Source of the DNA: Mucilaginibacter xinganensis
Lineage (GTDB): Bacteria; Bacteroidota; Bacteroidia; Sphingobacteriales; Sphingobacteriaceae
DNA length: 43,705 bases
Assembly: GCA_026225055.1 (NCBI GenBank)
Contig: JAMFSA010000067.1
Span: forward strand, 1 to 43,705
Direction of reading: 5' to 3'
Position numbers and translations under genes: made by a program. The notes beneath the pieces are model-generated. The model was not told the origin of the DNA. It saw only the letters and a list, made by a program, of their open reading frames with translations, and did not search any database. This document shows positions 41,580 through 43,705 of the stretch, in pieces; the stretch's first letter is position 1; each line of letters opens with the position of its first letter.

Positions 41580-42818
41580 TTAATGATTTTCCGGCTTCCA
41601 GTAATTGCCCGATATAATGATCAAATTCAGCATCTTGATGCTGTTATCATAGTAATCAAAATCCTTTAGTTTAAACTGCATGGTATAATCCCATACCTTG
41701 TTTAACCATTGCTGATTCTTCTGATCAACCATAGCCGATACCGCGAATGGGGTGATAAAACTTAACGCCTCAAAATACCTGCCTTTTATATCATTACCAG
41801 CCAAAGTGTACCCGGCAGAAAGGTTATAAGTATTATTACCGGTTGTTTCTCGTATCCATTGGTTTATTTTTTGCACGAATACTTTTGCACGCTCATTGCC
41901 ATTCATCAAATAATCAACCCCTACGCGCCAGGGAATGCGACAGGCGTTATAATTATAATAACCATCATAAACCGACTCCAAATAATGCGGCGGCGCAGGT
42001 TTAGCAGTTTTATTAATGTGGACGATGAAATCAGGTACCAATCCCGCATCCGGACTATATTTATTCTGCATCAACTCAAATAGCTTGTAGGTATTGTCAG
42101 TCACTTTATCCCATCGGTCATCATTAGTAGCTTGTTTAAAAGCCTTGAAATTTGCAGGCATAAAATCGGATGAGCGGGTATCAAAATAGTCCTTGCTATC
42201 ATGCTCAATGGCATTGCTCAACAAAACCGACCATGTTTTATGATTGATATCATACTCCATTATGTCGGCTATCATAGCTTTAGCTTCCTTCAAATAATCA
42301 ATAGCGCCATTGTTGCCCCATTGTGTGTTTGCCAGCAGCAGGGAATAAGCAATGTCCATATCGCCATCAGTAGCGGAGCTCATGTCCACATTTTTACCAT
42401 TGGTGTATTGCGCCCATGCCATTAAATGACTGCCGCGGTTACTGGGGTGGGCTTTATAATATTGGTACAGGTTATTAAAAGTATTTTTTGCTGATGGATC
42501 GAATCCCGCCATCAGCGCCACGATCACCATACCATATCCCTGGCCTTCGGATACGCATTGCTTTTTGTCTACACCTTCAAACCAGATATAGCTTTCGGCT
42601 TTGCCGGGAATGGTTTTTATAAAACGATGTTTCCATTGGTTATAAAAATCACTGACGGATCTATCCATCGCCTTTTGTGAAATATTATTGGGTTTGATAG
42701 TGCCCTTAGCATATGGCACATGCTGCGGGAATGGCTTTGCAGGTTGCTGTGCCAGGAGATGCACCGTGAAGCAAATAATCAGAATTATGGTGATGGATAT
42801 TTGCTTCACGTTATGCAA
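41580..42818 (-). CDS. GH8-family glycoside hydrolase (endoglucanase/chitosanase/xylanase)
   Basis: A secreted 412-aa GH8 enzyme with a signal peptide ending HLLAQ. The acid is Glu91 in SEGQGYGM and the conserved Asp cluster ATDGDMDIAYSLLLA (Asp151, Asp153, Asp155) contains the second catalytic residue. Both are family signatures; later HYLESVYDGYYNYNACRIPWR and LSAGYTLAGNDIKGRYFEALSF are also typical. GH8 members cut beta-1,4-glucans, xylan or chitosan, and which is not clear. The start is not ATG: TTG at 42818 or GTG at 42809, the latter giving the neat MKQISITIILI signal. It lies 12 bp after the BSP gene. Confidence 0.9.
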   Translation of the reverse strand: MHNVKQISITIILIICFTVHLLAQQPAKPFPQHVPYAKGTIKPNNISQKAMDRSVSDFYNQWKHRFIKTIPGKAESYIWFEGVDKKQCVSEGQGYGMVIVALMAGFDPSAKNTFNNLYQYYKAHPSNRGSHLMAWAQYTNGKNVDMSSATDGDMDIAYSLLLANTQWGNNGAIDYLKEAKAMIADIMEYDINHKTWSVLLSNAIEHDSKDYFDTRSSDFMPANFKAFKQATNDDRWDKVTDNTYKLFELMQNKYSPDAGLVPDFIVHINKTAKPAPPHYLESVYDGYYNYNACRIPWRVGVDYLMNGNERAKVFVQKINQWIRETTGNNTYNLSAGYTLAGNDIKGRYFEALSFITPFAVSAMVDQKNQQWLNKVWDYTMQFKLKDFDYYDNSIKMLNLIIISGNYWKPENH

Positions 42819-42830
42819 TTTATTGATGAA

Positions 42831-43496
42831 TTATATAGCGGAATTTTCTGTATAGCTCTTCCACAGCTCATCCAGCGTTTTGCCGGTTTGCTGCTTCCAT
42901 ATATCATCAGTATAAGTGTGTTTGCGCATCTGGCTATCAAGTTCTACAACTATACCTGGTTTGTATTTAGCCTCAATCCAAACCAAAAAACGAGCGGTTG
43001 TACGGTAAGCGTCGGTGTAATTTTGTCCTGCCTTATAATCATGTAACGACCATTTTGCCGCGTCATTATTTACGCCGAATTTAAAGCGGGCATAATCTGC
43101 AATGCCTTCGGTTAGCCAGCCAGGGCCGTTGCTGTCGCCATAATCCTGTACAATGTGCATTACCTCGTGGGTTATTACGTCAATATCTTCGGGGTGCTGG
43201 TGCATCCATTTATAGCTGATGGTTACCTTGCCGTTGGCAGTTGCTGCTACGCCTTTGTAGGAGGTATCAATAACCATGGTTACCGTTTTGAGCGTTTTTT
43301 TGTTGTAGGCGTTGGCTAACTCGGGATAAACGGTAAAAAAAGTTTTCACCATGCGCTGCTGCAAGGCGGGATCGAACGTGGAATCGTAATTTACAAAAAT
43401 GAGCTTGTAACCATTTTGATTGTAAACATTTGTTTGTTCGGCTTTTGCCGCAATAAAGCAGCAGAAAAGAAGGAGAGTTAAAAGTGATTTTTTCAT
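42831..43496 (-). CDS. Basic secretory protein family peptidase
   Basis: A 221-aa exported protein (signal MKKSLLTLLLFCCFIAAKA) of the basic secretory protein family, best known from plants and present in some bacteria. The zinc-peptidase motif is H110-E-V-M-H114 (THEVMHIVQDYG), followed by GPGWLTEGIADYARFKFG, the second family signature. Full length for the domain, with no extra domain. It heads a two-gene run with the GH8 enzyme (12 bp), suggesting joint attack on plant or fungal wall material. Confidence 0.9.
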   Translation of the reverse strand: MKKSLLTLLLFCCFIAAKAEQTNVYNQNGYKLIFVNYDSTFDPALQQRMVKTFFTVYPELANAYNKKTLKTVTMVIDTSYKGVAATANGKVTISYKWMHQHPEDIDVITHEVMHIVQDYGDSNGPGWLTEGIADYARFKFGVNNDAAKWSLHDYKAGQNYTDAYRTTARFLVWIEAKYKPGIVVELDSQMRKHTYTDDIWKQQTGKTLDELWKSYTENSAI

Positions 43497-43590
43497 TTAA
43501 TATTAAGATAGAGATCAGGCCGTAAAACTAATTATTATCACTTAAATGTAGAGAGGTAATTTTTTGCGTTTCTACTTAGTATAAAAACAT

Positions 43591-43598
43591 TATTTTTG
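43591..43598 (+). promoter_or_regulatory. Candidate -7 element before the M20 peptidase gene
   Basis: TATTTTTG fits TAnnTTTG, 12 nt before the ATG. A TTG-containing T run lies about 24 bp upstream rather than the ideal 19. Confidence 0.38.
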
Positions 43599-43610
43599 GG
43601 CACATATTTT

Positions 43611-43705
43611 ATGACCGATATAAAAGCACTATTTCAGCAGGCAGTTGAACTCCTGCAGCAACTCATCTCCATCCCATCATTCAGTAAAGAAGAAGACCGC
43701 ACAGC
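43611..43705 (+). CDS. M20-family peptidase/deacetylase (partial, N-terminus only)
   Basis: The frame opens at ATG 43611 and runs off the right edge after about 31 residues. The visible start MTDIKALFQQAVELLQQLISIP followed by SFSKEEDRTA is the usual N-terminus of M20 metallopeptidases such as ArgE, acetylcitrulline deacetylase and DapE: a helix, then the LISIPSFS strand. No metal ligand is in view, so the exact member is undecided. Confidence 0.7.
   Translation, partial: MTDIKALFQQAVELLQQLISIPSFSKEEDRT

Noticed and set aside
24877..43496. Secreted enzymes as type IX secretion cargo
   Set aside because: I looked for a conserved C-terminal sorting domain on the GH2, GH35, GH5, GH8, M1, BSP and esterase proteins and saw none; they end in their catalytic or Ig-like domains.

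Overview
The window is a stretch of chromosome from a Bacteroidota bacterium, most likely family Sphingobacteriaceae (Mucilaginibacter/Pedobacter-like). The evidence is the Bacteroidetes-type ATP synthase operon (atpZ, an unnamed membrane gene, atpB with a signal-like extension, atpE, atpF), a PorW/SprE-type TPR lipoprotein gene beside a PBP1A gene, many short Sec and lipoprotein signals, recurrent TAnnTTTG -7 motifs, the near absence of Shine-Dalgarno sequences, and several secreted plant-polysaccharide enzymes. The genus is inferred; the phylum is well supported.

Layout. 1-2482 (minus): head of the ATP synthase operon, with atpF running off the left edge. 2551-7592 (plus): porW/sprE-like gene and PBP1A, 2 bp apart. 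7593-8085: a four-helix-bundle (S23-type) gene between two inverted copies of a 37-bp repeat made of tandem 8-mers; the right copy contains the uvrC start codon. 8080-10366: uvrC and a small SH3-like protein. 10697-15093: convergent GH2 and GH35 beta-galactosidase-type genes. 15287-18006: a membrane-anchored protein of unknown function and a Tat/lipoprotein amidase, convergent on a REP hairpin. 18086-21381: a tight four-gene unit sdpR-sdpI-alpha/beta hydrolase-class A beta-lactamase behind a perfect palindrome. 21392-24076 (minus): methyltransferase, isochorismatase-family hydrolase, nucleotide pyrophosphatase/phosphodiesterase. 24164-28605: lipoproteins, a GH5 cellulase and a two-domain esterase. 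28609-30671: BLUF photoreceptor, MBL-fold hydrolase and small unknowns. 31394-35338: lipoprotein, LolA and FtsK. 35529-37179: ankyrin protein and an Fpg/Nei glycosylase between composite inverted repeats. 37691-43496: M1 peptidase, flavin amine oxidase, MazF-type toxin-antitoxin pair, GH8 enzyme and basic-secretory-protein peptidase. 43611 to the right edge: start of an M20 peptidase gene.

How it fits together. Housekeeping genes (ATP synthase, PBP1A, UvrC, FtsK, LolA) alternate with secreted degradative enzymes (GH2, GH35, GH5, GH8, a double esterase, M1 and BSP peptidases), as expected of a soil or plant-associated polysaccharide degrader. No SusC/SusD pair, transposase, rRNA, tRNA or CRISPR array was seen.

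The least ordinary parts are: (1) the inverted-repeat-bracketed S23 gene wedged against uvrC; (2) the SdpR-controlled operon joining an SdpI-type immunity protein to a beta-lactamase; (3) a 184-bp MITE-like element with 10-bp terminal inverted repeats, present twice in opposite orientation around 26-31 kb inside longer inverted repeats; and (4) several families of palindromic intergenic repeats, one of which brackets the Fpg/Nei gene. All functions are read from motifs and context; no database search was possible.
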